64,000 bases of DNA. Origin: Heterobasidion occidentale. Lineage: Eukaryota; Basidiomycota; Agaricomycetes; Russulales; Bondarzewiaceae. The stretch lies in assembly GCA_039111635.1 (NCBI GenBank), contig JBCAQO010000001.1, forward strand, positions 2,914,001 through 2,978,000, read 5' to 3'. Made by a program: the position numbers and the translations under genes. Below the pieces are notes generated by a model that was given only the letters and a program-made list of their open reading frames with translations, did not search any database and was not told where the DNA came from. Positions 1-12,894 of this stretch are shown here, in pieces (the first letter of the stretch is position 1; the number at the start of each line of letters is the position of its first letter).

Positions 1-1406
1 CGAAAGTATCATCCTGATACCAACCCTGACAAGAATGCAAAGGCGAAGTTTGTGGAAATACAGGAGGCATATGATGTACAACCAACATCGATGTTCTGTT
101 AGAGATGCTGCTTATGACACCCATGTAGGTCCTCAAAGACGATAAGAAACGAGCGGCCTACGATCAGTACGGCGCGGCGTCACAACAGCCTGGCTTCGAT
201 CCCAATGCGACTGGGGGTAATCCATTCGGCAGTGCTGGTGGTTTTAGCGGCTTTCATGACTTCAGTGGTGCGTTTGGAAGTCGTGGACAAGCAGACATAT
301 TCGAACAGCTGTTCGGTGCATTCGGAGGGCGTGCTCGTGCTCGGGGTTCACCTTTCGGTGGACATGTTCGCGGAGAGGATCTCGAAGCTACTGTTGGCGT
401 GAGCTTTCTAGAGGCCGCAAAGGGCACGTCTCGGACAATCCATGTGATGCCAGTTGTTGATTGTTCGCCGTGTTCGGGGAGCGGGCTGAAAGCAGGAGCC
501 AAACGAACGACTTGCAAACCTTGCGGAGGCTCGGGCTCTGTGACTTATGTTATAGACAATGGGTTCCGGATGGCTAGCACTTGTACTGCTTGTCATGGTT
601 CGGGAACCAGTGTGCCTCATGGGAGTCAGTGTGGGGAATGTGGTGGAGTGGGTAAGGTTCGCCAAAGGAAAAGTGTCAAGGTTGACATCCCTGCTGGTGC
701 GTTCATCGTCTTCCATACCACAGAATCTTCAACGATCTCTGCCTCTTCCTTGCAGGAGTGGAGGATGGCATGACTATACGTGTGCCTAACGCAGGAGATG
801 CGGCGATCGAAGGCAAAGGCCAGCCAGGTGATTTGCTTGTGCGAGTCAATGTCGCAGCTTCCAAGGTCTTTCGCCGTCAGGGAGCGAACCTCTACCACGA
901 AGCTAGAATACCTTTCCACACCGCCCTTTTAGGCGGCAGGGTACGCATTCCCACTCTCGATGGTGAAGTCGATGTCCGCGTTCCTGGAGGTACGCAGCAA
1001 GGGGAGGAAATGCGGCTCAAAGAACGTGGTATCACACCAGTCTATGGCGAGAAGGGGGATTTGTTTGTCCAATTTAACGTCAAACTCCCAAGGTGAAGCA
1101 TCTCAGAGTTGAATTGTGCCACTTCTTCTACTCACAGAATCTTGGTTTTTGAACAGATCTTTGTCTCCGCGTCAAAGAGACATCTTACAACAATATGCCG
1201 ACGATGTGGAGGGCCGAAGTCCAGGGCCAACTAAAAATGCTTCAGACGATTCGAACGCCCCACCGTCTTCGAGTAGCAGACCTTCCAAGACCTCAGTCCA
1301 TGATGACAACGGTAGGGATTCTTTCACACCGCCATCGTCCCATTCTATTGGCGATGGTTGGTTATCTCGCGTATGGAGAAGAATAAGAGAGCTCACTGGG
1401 TCTTGA
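1..1406 (+). CDS. MDJ1: Mitochondrial DnaJ/Hsp40 co-chaperone, MDJ1 type (5' partial)
   Basis: The gene enters from the left edge inside the J domain. The HPD motif that stimulates Hsp70 ATPase is visible (YHPDTNPD), followed by an intron at 76-128 and the end of the J domain (KKRAAYDQYG). A Gly/Phe-rich linker follows. Next is the zinc-binding region with four cysteine pairs (CSPCSGSG, CKPCGGSG, CTACHGSG, CGECGGVG), then the C-terminal substrate-binding beta domains. Further introns run from about 694 to 755 and near 1094-1156. They restore PAGVEDG and LPRSLSPRQRDIL. The C-terminal tail is Ser/Pro-rich and ends at 1406. Four-cysteine-pair type I DnaJ proteins with a Ser-rich tail of this kind are the mitochondrial Mdj1 class, which works with mtHsp70 in matrix folding. 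The targeting presequence lies outside the window, so the mitochondrial location is inferred from family resemblance. Confidence 0.9.
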
Positions 1407-2356
1407 TTATTGCATAATATTCTCCGTGGAACATCTGTCGATCGCTTTCCGGCATCTCAGGTCAACGATCTGAGGAGCGGACGAACGCGTCCGACTGCAT
1501 ACAAGAGGAGAAGAGGAGGGCAACGGCATCGTAGACATAGAAGGCTTCGCTCCTTATTTAGTCATACATCTGACTCAGTATAATGTTTTCGCCCCCGGCC
1601 AATTCAAACCTGGATTTGAACTGGATCCGACCAGCTGCGGTTGTTCATCATGATCATATAAAATAGTGTGCTATCAAGTCTCCGATCTTATGTTAAAGTA
1701 CCTCCGTGGACACGAGGGCATCGTGTGGGTCCGCTGGGGCCGGTAAACCTCGGTGAACTAGCTGTGAGCCATTACTTTTAGTTTTTTTACCGTTGTCTAC
1801 TTACATGGTCCGCGATCGCCCCTTTTTTGTATGTCTTGTTACGTACCTTTGGCCATAGCGTTCTCTCCACGCGCTCTCGGGGCGAGGTCCCCGAAGCCTG
1901 TCTGTGATTGAGTGGCCAAACTTGCTGGCAGTCTCTGGGAAACGCGTTCTTTTACCTTTTCATGATTCGTCAACCTCACATCAGGAGTCATGATGAGACA
2001 TGTCCGCTTCTTCTCTTCTCTTGTCTGGGCCCATAGCGACTCGAGAGGCGTCACATAAACAAACATTATTTGTCCCGATCGGCATCGTTCGAGTCTAAAG
2101 GTAAGTTTTCCAAGATCTCTTCAGTAGGATCTTCCTCCTTCAATGGGATTTCACAGTGCCGAAAGTGTCTTTGCAGCCAGCTGTCCCTGATCCTTGACCA
2201 GTAATGGAATTCTGGACGAGGACCGGGGTGATTCAAAATCCAACCTCCCCGCCGATATAAGAATCTCCACACGAATAATGACCCATCCCATCGTCTCTCC
2301 TGTGGTCGGCTCCACCGTCACTCTTCACCTTATTGAGCCTCAAATATTCTGGTTCT
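1407..2356. other. Intergenic region between MDJ1 and the MFS gene
   Basis: It holds the MDJ1 3' flank and the promoter and leader of the MFS gene. Open frames on both strands are short and overlap one another, and none reads as a known protein. Nothing else is supported. Confidence 0.5.
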
Positions 2357-4967
2357 ATGACGATGAACTCGGCTCTACACTTCCCTTCCCGCGCACCATC
2401 TGCTGAGTGCTGTAGCCCCGGACCGTCATCAACGCAGGGCGATAAAAAGACAGACGCAAAAGTACTCTCCCCACAGTCTACTCTTGCAGGTAGCGCTTCC
2501 CCTTTTTCTTTCTCCGGTTCGCCAGCGTGCAGCACCCCATCTTTATGCGGTAAAGAGTCACCTACAAGCAGCACCACGACTCTCCGCAGCATTGCCTCTT
2601 CCCCTCGCCTATCGACACTGAGGATATTGATTGCGCATATTGGGTATAACATGGTTTCATTGTGTATTTTAAACATCAAGACTGATACGGAGCGCCAGTG
2701 CTGCCATGGCTTTATTCCTAGCTACCACGGACTCCGTACGTACATGATATTTTAGTCATCATCGCCTTCTAACTTTCCTTTTTGAGACAGACCATAGTCT
2801 CGACCAGCCTGCCCACCATTGCTAATGAGTTCGAAGCTTCTCAGACCGAGTATACATGGGTTAGCGTGGCGTACATGCTCACCCAAACAGTGTGCCAGCC
2901 GTTCTACGGGAGCATCTCAGATCTAGTGGGAAGAAAGGTATGTCTTCGCGCGTCTCAATGTGCCACACCTTTAGTAAAAATGTCTATAGAATGTTCTCTA
3001 TGTCAGCATCAGCATCTTCGCCTTGGGATCTTTGCTTTGCGGGGCGGCTCAAGTACGTGTATTCTACCCCTCATCGATGTCTACGCTGACACTGCACTCC
3101 TAGAGTATCACATGGCTGATTCTTGCTCGCGGCTTGGCAGGAGTCGGCGGTGGCGGGATCGTCAGCTCTGTATGGGTCATCACCTCCGAAATTGTGGAGG
3201 TGCACAAAAGGGCAACATGGTCCCAGGCTCTGAGTATCACTTGGAGCTGTTCAGCAATAGCAGGCCCTCTGCTTGGAGGTGTCTTCAGTAGTGCGTTCAG
3301 TGCACTCGTTCTCGCCTGTATATACCTTCCTTATCGTCATATTATCTTCATAGGTCAAGAAACTCTTCGCTAGGCTGGAGATGGGCATGTACGTGTCAGC
3401 ATTACGCCTCCATCTGGTTTTGCTAATATCCATCACAGTTTATTTGAACTTACCCGTGTGCCTGGTGGCCACCATCGTGTTGGTATATCCCTCTATGGTG
3501 CGGGACCCGAGCGACCGAAAGATGCATCATGGAAGGTCTTCCTACAAAGATTTGACTTCATCGGACTGTAAGTGACTAAGTTGCCTGCCATCTACACGCT
3601 GTCTCATCACTGTGATTCGGTGTCATGCAGAGCTCTGTTCATATCCGGGTCTTGTTGTATCATTGTGGGGTTCAGTTTCGCAAGTTCAAATAGCTGTGCG
3701 TCTGATGAGATTCTCTTATTTTCTTACACCGAGACCTTTATTTCTTAGGGACTGCACCATCAACAGTGGTTTTGATCATTGTTGGAGCCTTACTCCTTGC
3801 ATGTGCAGGTTGGTACGAGTTAAACACCTCGCGAGATGCTCTCTTCCCTCCAGCCGCTTTCAAAAATATCACAATTGGTAAATTGGCATACTCTTTTTCA
3901 AAATTATCATATGTCGATGATAATCCTAGTCGTCATTCTGATTGTCAACTTTCTTCACAATTTCGCATTCAACGCCGGGACATTTTACTTGGCTCTGTAC
4001 TACCAGGTAAAGAGGGATGCATCGCTGCACTGATCACATATTGATCTTCTAATCTTAGGCTGTCAATAATTCCACACCCCTAACAGCTGGATTAATGTTG
4101 CTTCCATACTCTCTCGGCTCGTCGCTCGCCTCTTTCCCTGCCGCTTGGTTCATTCACTACCGACAGCAACAAACGAATAATACTAGTGGTCAGAAACTAG
4201 TTATCTGCATCGGCTTGGCAATCTCATGCCTGGGCTTCGGTAGGCACACTATCTTATTCACCGAAATATGCCATGACGTTACTGATACTCATCACAACTC
4301 AGGCCTTTTGCATTTGCTTGAGGACAATACCTCTCGCAACATGCAATCTCTTCTGCCGATTATCGCTGGCTTCGGTCTCGGCTTACTCTTTCATGCGCCT
4401 TATCAAATCTTCACGAACGCTCTCAAGCCCCACGAGCTGGCAACGGGCACCAGCGCATTCTTTCTCGTGAGATTCACTGGCGCTACAGTTGGACTAGTAC
4501 GCTTTCCGTTCTTCCTTTCGTTACGAAACTGATCTGGGAGGTGTCAGGCTATCGCTGGAGCAGTTTTCCAGAACGAGTTATCTCACACACTCCCCCCTTC
4601 CTTTGAGGCGCAAGGCTTCGAGTCGTTCGACATGGATGGCTTATACTCCATCTCATCGCCTATGGAGCTATCACAGGCATTACATGCCGTAGCGCTATCA
4701 GTCCAAGTACGCTACGTTTGATCTTTGCCCGTCTATCTAAAGCAAACTCTCATTCTTAGAGTATATGGACACTTTGCTCCCCCTGCTTGGGATTCGCCCT
4801 CATGGTGTGTTCATGTGTGGTCATTGAACACGTGGCAGCTTGTGCTCATCTTATGTCATCGCTAGATCTCTCTTTTTCTGCGGCGATTATCGGTAGAGAG
4901 CCACGATGCACCGCCAGTCGATATACTTTCCGCTGGCCCGTCCTGCCAAAATCCCCACACCTTCTGA
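2357..4967 (+). CDS. Major facilitator superfamily drug/efflux transporter, 14-TM DHA2-like
   Basis: This is a multi-exon plasma-membrane proton antiporter. The chosen ATG (2357) follows an in-frame TTG and starts a Ser-rich cytosolic tail of about 85 residues. Introns at 2644-2698 and 2736-2790 rebuild the first transmembrane helix (AAMALFLATTDSTIVSTSLP), the classic TM1 block of multidrug MFS proteins. Next comes a loop with DLVGRK, matching motif A (GxxxDxxGRK). After further short introns come a TM4/TM5 region (ARGLAGVGGGG; SAIAGPLLGG, resembling motif C) and WRWAFYLNLP, the typical TM6 boundary. Later segments include LTAGLMLLPYSLG and IIAGFGLGLLFHAPYQ. The last intron, at about 4804-4861, gives a tail ending SCQNPHTF. 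Substrate cannot be read from the sequence. It has no biosynthetic neighbours, so a general xenobiotic or metabolite exporter is the best guess. Confidence 0.85.
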
Positions 4968-7729
4968 AGCGGACATAGAATCAAAAGTATAGTGCTGTAT
5001 TGTACTTTGTAGTCATATCAGACCCTATAGACACTTCAAACGTTGTTATTGAAGTAAATCTCAATCGTGGGCTAGGAGAAACAAAACAGGTTAACGGTGC
5101 TGTACCTTGTACACGTTTTCGAAGCGTAGAGACCTGGTCCCTGAGTAGTATTACTTATAAGTGAAACGAGTGGAAATACAGATAAGAGTGATTGTTATGG
5201 CCAGTTCTCTTATGTCCCTTTACGAGAAAGTGGGTAGATCTTGAGCCCATCCACCCACCATCCTCCACGCCATTACGAAAGGTCAAACATGGCAAAAGCG
5301 AGCCTTGGTGCCTCCCCAGTTTTGATTCAAATAGACTGAGGCCTTACGTCCTCGAAGAAAAAGCCGAACGCCGGAAAGAACATGAAGTAGAAGTATCGCA
5401 CTAAAAATCGTTACGTTCACGCGGCCCATGTCTAGATCCAGCCTCTGAAAGCCTATTTTCAGAATTCGACTCGCTGATCGGGGGTGGTAGATTGTATCTG
5501 GACTGAGGCACCACCAGATGTACTCTTCCCTATAATTAAATCATTGTGGGCCGGTCTTGGTAGTGTAAATTACATGAAGACATACGACTTGAGGATTCCT
5601 GCCAGAAGTGAGGCATCGATGGCCTCACAACGTTGTAGAGGGCGCGCAAACAGGCGATGTGGTGGGCAACAATGGAGCCCATCAACGTCATATGCGTGCG
5701 CTACCCACGGAGACTTGTCGTGGAATTTTGACAGGCGAAGACCAATGCTAGACGGGCATCAGAAAGAGGACTAGCGCACTTTGGCGTCAGGCTCAGTGAT
5801 GGAGAAAAACAAATGTCGCAGTTGAAAAAGCGTCAATGAGGCAGGCTTACAGGCAGTTCTGCTGCCTCAACCATTCATTTCGAGAATGATGTTAGTCACC
5901 GGGCGGTCGGCATGTCACGCAGACCACCTCGACGTGTACCGGCCCCCATTTCATGGCCGTGAGGGTCACTATATCCGTCTTTACGACAGCAACGGGAAGC
6001 TCTTGGGATCGATTCAGAGCAGTGTGGGGTAGCCGTGCGAATCTGCGACTTGGACGGTCTTCAGCTGACAGGAGAAGCGTGTGATTGACCCATGCATTCA
6101 AAACGATTACCCACTGCACCGTGCTCTGGGAAGACGTTGTATACAGGGTTACACTAAAGAACATGAGATTTCTCGGCTCACCTTTTCGGTGCCGTAGGAA
6201 GATAGAAGTCACAGATGCGCCAAGGCCTGAGAAAGAAGTCGATTAGGTTATCCAATGATATGCAAGGCAGCCTCAAAATGCCAATTTGATTGCAGCGACG
6301 GTAAAGTATCATTAGGACTGCTCATGACATACCCGAAAGTGGCCGGGCAGTTCAGGGGACCTGCGATATTCAAATCTCGAGCTAGACGCGGCAATTGGTT
6401 CTAGTAGAACACGGTCGATTTGGGAGGCGCCCGACATGGCAAAGCTGAGCGAGAAGGTCGACATTTTACGTCCGCCATCTGACACAATTCGGTCAAGGGA
6501 AGAGCAAGGTTTGGTGTCGGAGGAACGGCGCAAGGATCGTGAATAGCCATGTGGATGGTACAAGCAGAGCCTCCAAGACCTTGGTAGAGCACACTGAAGC
6601 AAAAATGCTTCTCCATCGGGATCCGATGATTCATTGTCAAACGGCCATAGAGAACGCCAATCGTGTTACAGACAGAAGATGACGTTTAGGAGGGCCGGAA
6701 AGTCTTGTACATCAAGCTCAGACATACGTCAACGTTTCTCCGACAAAAACAGAAGGGGGTGGTCCAGAACATTGCGTTATCAAAGGTTACGAACGGAGAC
6801 CGAAGATCCTGGACAGAAGTAGCAAAAGGGAGAGAACCAAACCTCAACGGGTGTTCAACCGCGATCAGCTGCGCAGCAGCCTGGACAACAACGAAGCCGG
6901 CGCGAGTCCAACAGCATCGATGTTGCAGCGATGCCTTTCCCAGAGCAGCGGCAGGATCTGATTAGGTCGTGTCGTTGAAGATCCTGAAGCATAGCAGGGC
7001 ACCTGAGAGCTATGAACGCCCTCAAACGTTGTGGAAACTTGACAGCGCCTAACCGAGGTTTGAGATTTGAGCGGTAGCCTTTCCCAATTAAGAGTCTCTC
7101 GAGGCAGTGCAGAAAAGTGGAAACGTTCTATGATCCGCGGGAAATATAGCACTCAGGTCTGGGGATGTGGCATTTCATCGACGAGAAACAGTTTAGAATG
7201 AACACAGTGAAAAAATTCCGTGCCTAGAACGCGACCCCAAAAAGGCGAGTGGTGAGTGAGGTGGAGGCCTGAGGCGACAGAACGGCGAAAGAGAGGGGCA
7301 CGCTTGAGAACAGTCTGCAAAGCGAAGCAAGAGAAGAATGAGACGCTCGAGAAGTGTGCAAAAAGATGGTCAAGGAACTGGGAATTGGAAGTGCGGCAGT
7401 GGGTGGGAAGAGAGTGAGATATGGCGGTAGAGTTGGCCGGCCTCATTGCTGATCACGAGGGTATGTGATGTCACTGAGGCTTTTTTTGTGTGGCGAAACT
7501 AGGTCGCGGCATTATTTCGTCGGCGACGCTCTGTACGACAACGGCGACGACGAACAGCGACGACGACGACCGACAACAAGAAGTCCGAGCGTGCCGGAGA
7601 AGGGCGGCGCACATGGCGGTCCCCAAGTTTTTGATCACACGACCTTATCGACGCCCTTGTTCTCCTTCCTTCTTCATCTTCATCCGTGACCACCATATCC
7701 TACCACCACCACCTTGCTCTCGCTCAACC
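4968..7729. other. 2.8-kb region without an identifiable gene
   Basis: It holds the MFS 3' flank and, on the right, the choline kinase promoter and leader. Many overlapping short frames exist on both strands. Two stretches look more protein-like than the rest. One is a plus-strand frame at about 5825-6033 (includes YIRLYDSNGKLLGSIQS). The other is a minus-strand set of frames between about 6720 and 6310, beginning MSELDVQDFPALLNVIFCL with a possible GT donor directly after. I could not join either into a convincing gene. A degenerate or fast-evolving gene, or none, is possible. Confidence 0.4.
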
Positions 7730-9340
7730 ATGTCTCCTAACGTCGCCGGTCCTGATTATTCGCCTGCCACTCCTATATCTCTTCCGAGGAGTCTCAAGCG
7801 GTCCTCCACTAGCTCTCTTCACAGTTTGGCTGGGATCGCACCAACCGGCTCTACCCTATCTTGTTCCCCATCGTCATCCGCCGGCACGTTGCATTCCGAA
7901 GAACCACCCTCAGGAGACGGATTGGTGGAAGGTGTCCGACACGCAAATGCTAGACTAGATGCTAGGTAAGCTTGTCTTCTCCTATCGCCGATTCAACTTA
8001 CAATGTCCTGGCTCCCCGCCGGCAGGCGCAGATAATGAGCGCCGTCTCTTGGTCTGACATCCCGCGGCCTTTTTCTCAGTCCACATCGTTCTAATTAGCT
8101 ATGGCCCTTTCTCCGCAGACAGTACAAATCATCTCCTTTCGCACAGCAGCTGCTCGATATTTTTAAAGTCCTTCGCGTGCCGTCATGGTCCAAGTCAGAC
8201 ATCTCGCCTAACGCGCTCAAGATCCACAAAGTTTCCGGCTCTCTCACCAATGCCGTATTCTTCGTTTCTTCCCCGTTGACACCCACCCGCACTCTTCTAC
8301 TCAGAATATATGGTCCTTCTTCCGGATCGCTTATTTCTCGACCGCGAGAGTTGCACACCTTGCACGTCCTCTCGTCCTCTTACCACATGGGCCCGCGCAT
8401 CTATGGAACATTTGATAATGGCCGGGTGGAGGAATATTTTGACTCAGTCACACTCACCGCGGCCGACATCCGGGCGGAGAAAATCAGCGAATACATCGGT
8501 GCGCGGATGGCAGAGTTGCATGGGGTAGACATCGCCGCTATTGAGGCACCCTCTGCGCTCACGCAGGGCGTGGAAACCTCCTGGCAGATTGGCGCCGAAA
8601 AGAACATTCGCTCTTGGCTCCCACCGGCGCGTCTGGTTCTTGCATTTCCAACCATTTCTGAAACGATTCGGAAGGAACTTGACCTGGACGTGTTCCAAGC
8701 CAGATGGGAGAAGTACATGAAGTGGTTGCACGAGTTTGAGCAGCGCGAGGGGGCTAGTAATCGGGTCTTCTGTCACAATGATGCACAATACGGGAATCTG
8801 CTGAAGCTGAACAAGTTGAAGGAAGGAATCCCCGAACATCACCAGGTGCGCCTCTTTTTCCCATTGGTGTGAAAAAGTCTAGACATCTGACCTCCCCTAT
8901 CACAGATCATTGTCGTTGACTTCGAGTACGCCTCGCCCAACCCAGCCGCATATGACATCGCCAACCACTTCCATGAGTGGACCGCGAATTACCATTCCTC
9001 CACGCCACATATCCTGCAGCCTGGGTGCTACCCGACTTTCGAACAGCGACGCATATTCTACAATGCTTACCTCTCGCACTGTCAACCACCTCTTCCTTCT
9101 TCCGACTCGACGCCATTCCCTGCGCTCTCCAAAGAAGCTCGTGAGCGCGAGCTTGCCAAGCTCGAACAGCATGTCCGCGCTTGGAGCCCTGCATCTCACG
9201 CTCTGTGGGCTGTCTGGGGACTTGTCCAAGCTCGAGACGATATTGAAGGGGATGTGGTTGAACCAGAGTTTGATTACATTGGTTACACCAGGTGCCGTAT
9301 GGCCGAATTTTATCGAGAGATTAAGGATTTGAAAATATAA
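7730..9340 (+). CDS. Choline/ethanolamine kinase
   Basis: This enzyme phosphorylates choline (and/or ethanolamine) with ATP, the first step of the Kennedy pathway to phosphatidylcholine, in the cytosol. Three exons (7730-7965, 8119-8845, 8906-9340) encode 465 residues. The N-terminal 80 residues are Ser/Pro-rich and probably disordered. The kinase fold follows, with a nucleotide-binding part (VSGSLTNAVF, LLRIYG). The Brenner-type catalytic loop is VFCHNDAQYGNLL. After the second intron comes the choline kinase signature IIVVDFEYASPNPAAYDIAN with its metal-binding Asp, then FHEW. These motifs are diagnostic for the family. Choline and ethanolamine preference cannot be separated by eye. The first intron (153 nt) is longer than the local norm, because the nearer acceptor would lead to an early stop. 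It converges on the CCCH gene at 10090. Confidence 0.93.
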
Positions 9341-10089
9341 TTTACCTCTGCTTACGCAAACTATTACTTATGTTATTTACTCATTTTCTCTCCTTGGGTC
9401 TTCTGCATATACCTCCCATTCGTGCCACTTCTCGAAAAAACGCTTCAGCACTGACAGCTATTGTAGCGAGCCGTTGTGTTTGTGACAAAAACTATATACG
9501 ATAGAATTGGAAAGCCAAAGAATCGATCTGATTGAGGCCGACAATACAAATGTTTCAACAATGTCGTAGCTGAAGCGCTGAAGAGACAAGTCTGGATTCA
9601 TTCATAGAAATAAGAACATGACGATAGACAGCAAATGATGCGATGTATAGGGAATAATGAGATTGCCCCCTCCGGAATCCGGATTTGTGGACGAATGAAC
9701 AAGAGAATAAATCAGGCTACTAATTTGCGTCAGATTGGGGTGAGAGATGGAAAGGTGAGACGATTCGACAACGCGCAGACGAGGTGACATAGACGTGTAC
9801 GAGGGGTGTTGCGGAAGGGGGAGGGTAAAAATGCACTTGGGGTAGCAAGTGAGAAAAAGAAGAGGCGTTAGGCAAAGTGAGAAAACAACCAAACAAACGT
9901 GAGGCATGAAAAGCGTTGCCCCTGTTGGGCATTGATGAAAACATACAAACAAGCAGGGAATCAAAAGGGGACAAATCAAAGTCCGATCACATGCAATTCA
10001 TGAGAAATATCATTAGAGAAAATAGAGAAAGGATACCTGCGCCGTCCTCCGGATGCGCGATTCCAACACCGCGCTCGCGGGCTCGGTAC
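9341..10089. other. Convergent 3' flanks of choline kinase and the CCCH gene
   Basis: This is 3' untranslated and intergenic sequence. The 125-codon minus-strand frame at 9602-9979 has low-complexity, Cys/Leu/Ser-rich composition and no recognisable domain. It is probably chance. Confidence 0.5.
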
Positions 10090-12894
10090 TCAGACCCAGT
10101 TTTTCTCAGCGTAACGAGAGCTGGTTCCGAGGTCGGGAGACAACCAAGGCGTATTCATCCTCGCCTCATTGCCTGGATTCGCCGATTGCGGACCGTGAAA
10201 AGGAGACGGCGCAGCGAGGTGCCCACTCCTAGAGAAGGAGCCCCAGTTTCCAGCGCTGCCTGCGCGCGCGTGCCCCCCCTGACGCGCGGTCGGAGTTTCC
10301 GAAGTCGACATCGCAAATGGCGAAGTTTGCCCAGACGTAGGCGGCGGGGTATTCAAGTTCAAGTTGATGTCAGAACCATTGAAAGAATGGCGCGCCGTCG
10401 AAGAGCTCCTTGTATTCAAGCGAGACTAAAAAGATGCAAACTACATTAGTAGGCGAGAGTATATCAGTCGTACGAGACAGGCGCACCTGGCCGTAACCGA
10501 TGAAGTCGGCCCTTTGCCTACCCAGGTCTGGTCCGGCGGTGACAGGTCCTGGGGACAGACTTCCTGAAGTCTCTCCGTTGGGAAACAGCACCCCGTTGGC
10601 AGCAAATGAAGGATAAGCTGATTTGTTCTGCTTGATGTTGGGTTGATCAAGAGAAGATGTGTCGACTCTGAGCGCCCCGGGGCGCGAGTTTTGTTGATAG
10701 CTAGGCGAAGGAGCCAAGTCCGGGTTCTGTGCGCTGTTCACGGCATCCTGATTGCGCTTGGCGGAAATACGAGCCAAGAGAGAGACCGGAGCCTCGCCCG
10801 AGTCACTATCGGACCGACCACGAGTTTCTGGGTTAACCTTCGGCGGAGGTGCACCATCGGCGCCTGGCGGCGCACCCGACGCAGGAAGCTCAGTGTGAAT
10901 AAAGCAGCAACGCTTTCCGTAAGGGCAGGACCCAGAAACCCAAAATGTCTACGGATGACAGCTTAGAACCGATGAAATAGAACGATGAAGAACAGAGCAT
11001 ACCCTGCATATTTCGGTCTTGTACTGCACCAAACGCATGGCTGTCAGATATATTATAAACGAGATAGGAGGAACAGACGCTTACCTTCGGGTGGCGCGAC
11101 ACCTTGCGAATCTCATCTTCGCCGTGCGCAAACTGACATTTAGGCCCATAACGACAAGTACCCTTTTCCTCCCAACTCCTACACAACTCCGTCTTGTACA
11201 GGCCCAGCTTCCGGTTGTTCGCACTGGGTCCATTGCCACTGGGATCAACAGCAACGCCGGTACTGGAACTCATGGCGCTGACAGAGCTTCCCATAGGTTG
11301 GCTGACATCGTGGCTCGGGATCCCTACAGCATACGGGGCTGCATAGTGTGACTGCAGTCGAGCAGCCATGACTTGAGCAGCAACGTTCGCGGCCGAGTAC
11401 TGATCTTGAGGATAGAATTGTCCAGGATACATGCCTATAGCAGCAGGGGCAAGAGCGCCGGGGTACATTCCAGGCCCTGCGTAGGGTGGAATGCCGCTAT
11501 TCAGCAGAGCCGCCGCCTCACGCAGATGGATAGGATCAGATGTCGAATGTTGATGAGAGGCGCGGAACACGTTGTGCTGCTGTTGCACGCGGGCAACGGC
11601 CGGATTGTCGTGCAAGGGCATCATCATGTCGTACAATTGCTGGGTGTTCCCGAGCGACAAGTGGGTGGTATGGGTAGGAGGGGCGACATACCCCAGGGTC
11701 GCATTACTGGGTACCATGGACTGCATCTGTGGGTTGTAGCCACGTGCAGGCTGGGGGCGATATGATGGTATACCAGCGTTGGATCGTCCGGTATTGAAGC
11801 CATTGGAAGCGTTGGCCACGTGAATATTCTCGGCGATCGGCTGGTATTGACGCTGCTGGACACCGTAGTTGACCTGCATGTCGTCTGGAATCTGAGAGAA
11901 TGAGGCAGAACCGTGCGTGTGGCCGTGTTGACGAGGATATCCGGAGAGTGAGGGATAGGCGGTCTGCTCAGCCAGCGCTTGTTTATCCGCAGTTGTCATC
12001 AGACCGGACCATTGATGAGACTGGTCTGTCGAATCACTTGAGCCAGCATTTTGCAGGCGGCGCAGGTCGGCACTCGAAAGCCCACCATCGAAAGAGTGAG
12101 GCCTATCCCTGTGCTCGCTGCCGACATTCAGACCCAAGGCTGACGTCTGTAGGGTATTCCCGGAGCCCGATACTTGACTGGACGAGGTGGTATCCGTCGA
12201 TGAGCCGCGTGAATGTGAAGGAAGAATGAGGTGTTGTTCGGAAGCATGAGGGGATGATCCAGAGTCTAGGCTAGCGTCGGATGAAGTTTCAAGAGGGCTC
12301 GATTCTTGAAGTTGGACGACGGCCGCAGCCGCAAGCTTCGATTTGGGAGGCGTGCGCATTTGGCCATGCAAATCGTCACCAGCATCTATTCCACTGGAAT
12401 ATTCAACCTGACGAGCTCGTTGGCGAGGTCCCACGAAGTGTCCGCATCAGCGTCGACAAATTGACCATTGTGATTCACGCGCCATCGCCCACCATTCTGA
12501 ACGACACCGTCAGACGATAAGGTCATGTCCGTGTTGTGATCGAGAGGGGAGTGGCGGAAAGCTGAAGGCTGATACTTCGTCTGCATAGGTTGATTGCTGT
12601 ACATAGAATTGATCTGATGTTGTCGGCGCTAAGCGAGCCAATCAAACAAGATGGAGTCAGACGAAGATCGTGGCAAGGCGCGCAGAAAGGACAGTTGAAA
12701 TGGCGACACAAGGACGACAAAGCAATGGAAGCGTATTTGAAACTTACATCGGAGGCCGTATCTTCCATATTAGCAGAATCTCGAGCCCAATCAGCAGATT
12801 TGGCGATTTTTGCTTGTTTCGTCACTGAAGAGGCACGAGAATTCTCAGACGATTGGAAGTTGCCGGGGGATATGGTCGTGACAGCGTCGTGCAT
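10090..12894 (-). CDS. Tandem CCCH zinc-finger RNA-binding protein (TIS11/tristetraprolin, Zfs1/Cth type)
   Basis: Proteins of this family bind AU-rich elements in mRNA 3' ends and recruit deadenylation and decay factors. The first finger reads C-x8-C-x5-C-x3-H ([20 protein letters not shown]), preceded by the family lead-in YKTEL. Two introns follow the linker SRHPK. Their removal restores YKTEIC and the second finger ([19 protein letters not shown]) with the same 8-5-3 spacing. The linker is about 18 residues, as in TIS11 proteins. A long Gln/Ser/Pro-rich N-terminal half precedes the fingers. The C-terminal part is Ser/Pro-rich, has one intron near 10436-10490, and ends KNWV. The first exon is 12748-12894 and the second begins at 12613. 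Between about 12380 and 12440 two frames overlap, so either a weak intron or a small indel lies there. Confidence 0.88.

Noticed and set aside
1595..1640. TTCAAATCC-like string suggesting a tRNA T-arm
   Set aside because: It belongs to a short palindrome (CAAACCTGGATTTG), with no cloverleaf around it.
2644..4967. The MFS gene as a pseudogene because its frame changes often
   Set aside because: All frame changes coincide with good GT-AG introns of about 50-65 nt, and the spliced product keeps the MFS motifs through to a natural stop.
9602..9979. 125-codon minus-strand frame downstream of choline kinase
   Set aside because: It lies between convergent genes in likely 3' UTR sequence, is low-complexity and has no recognisable motif.
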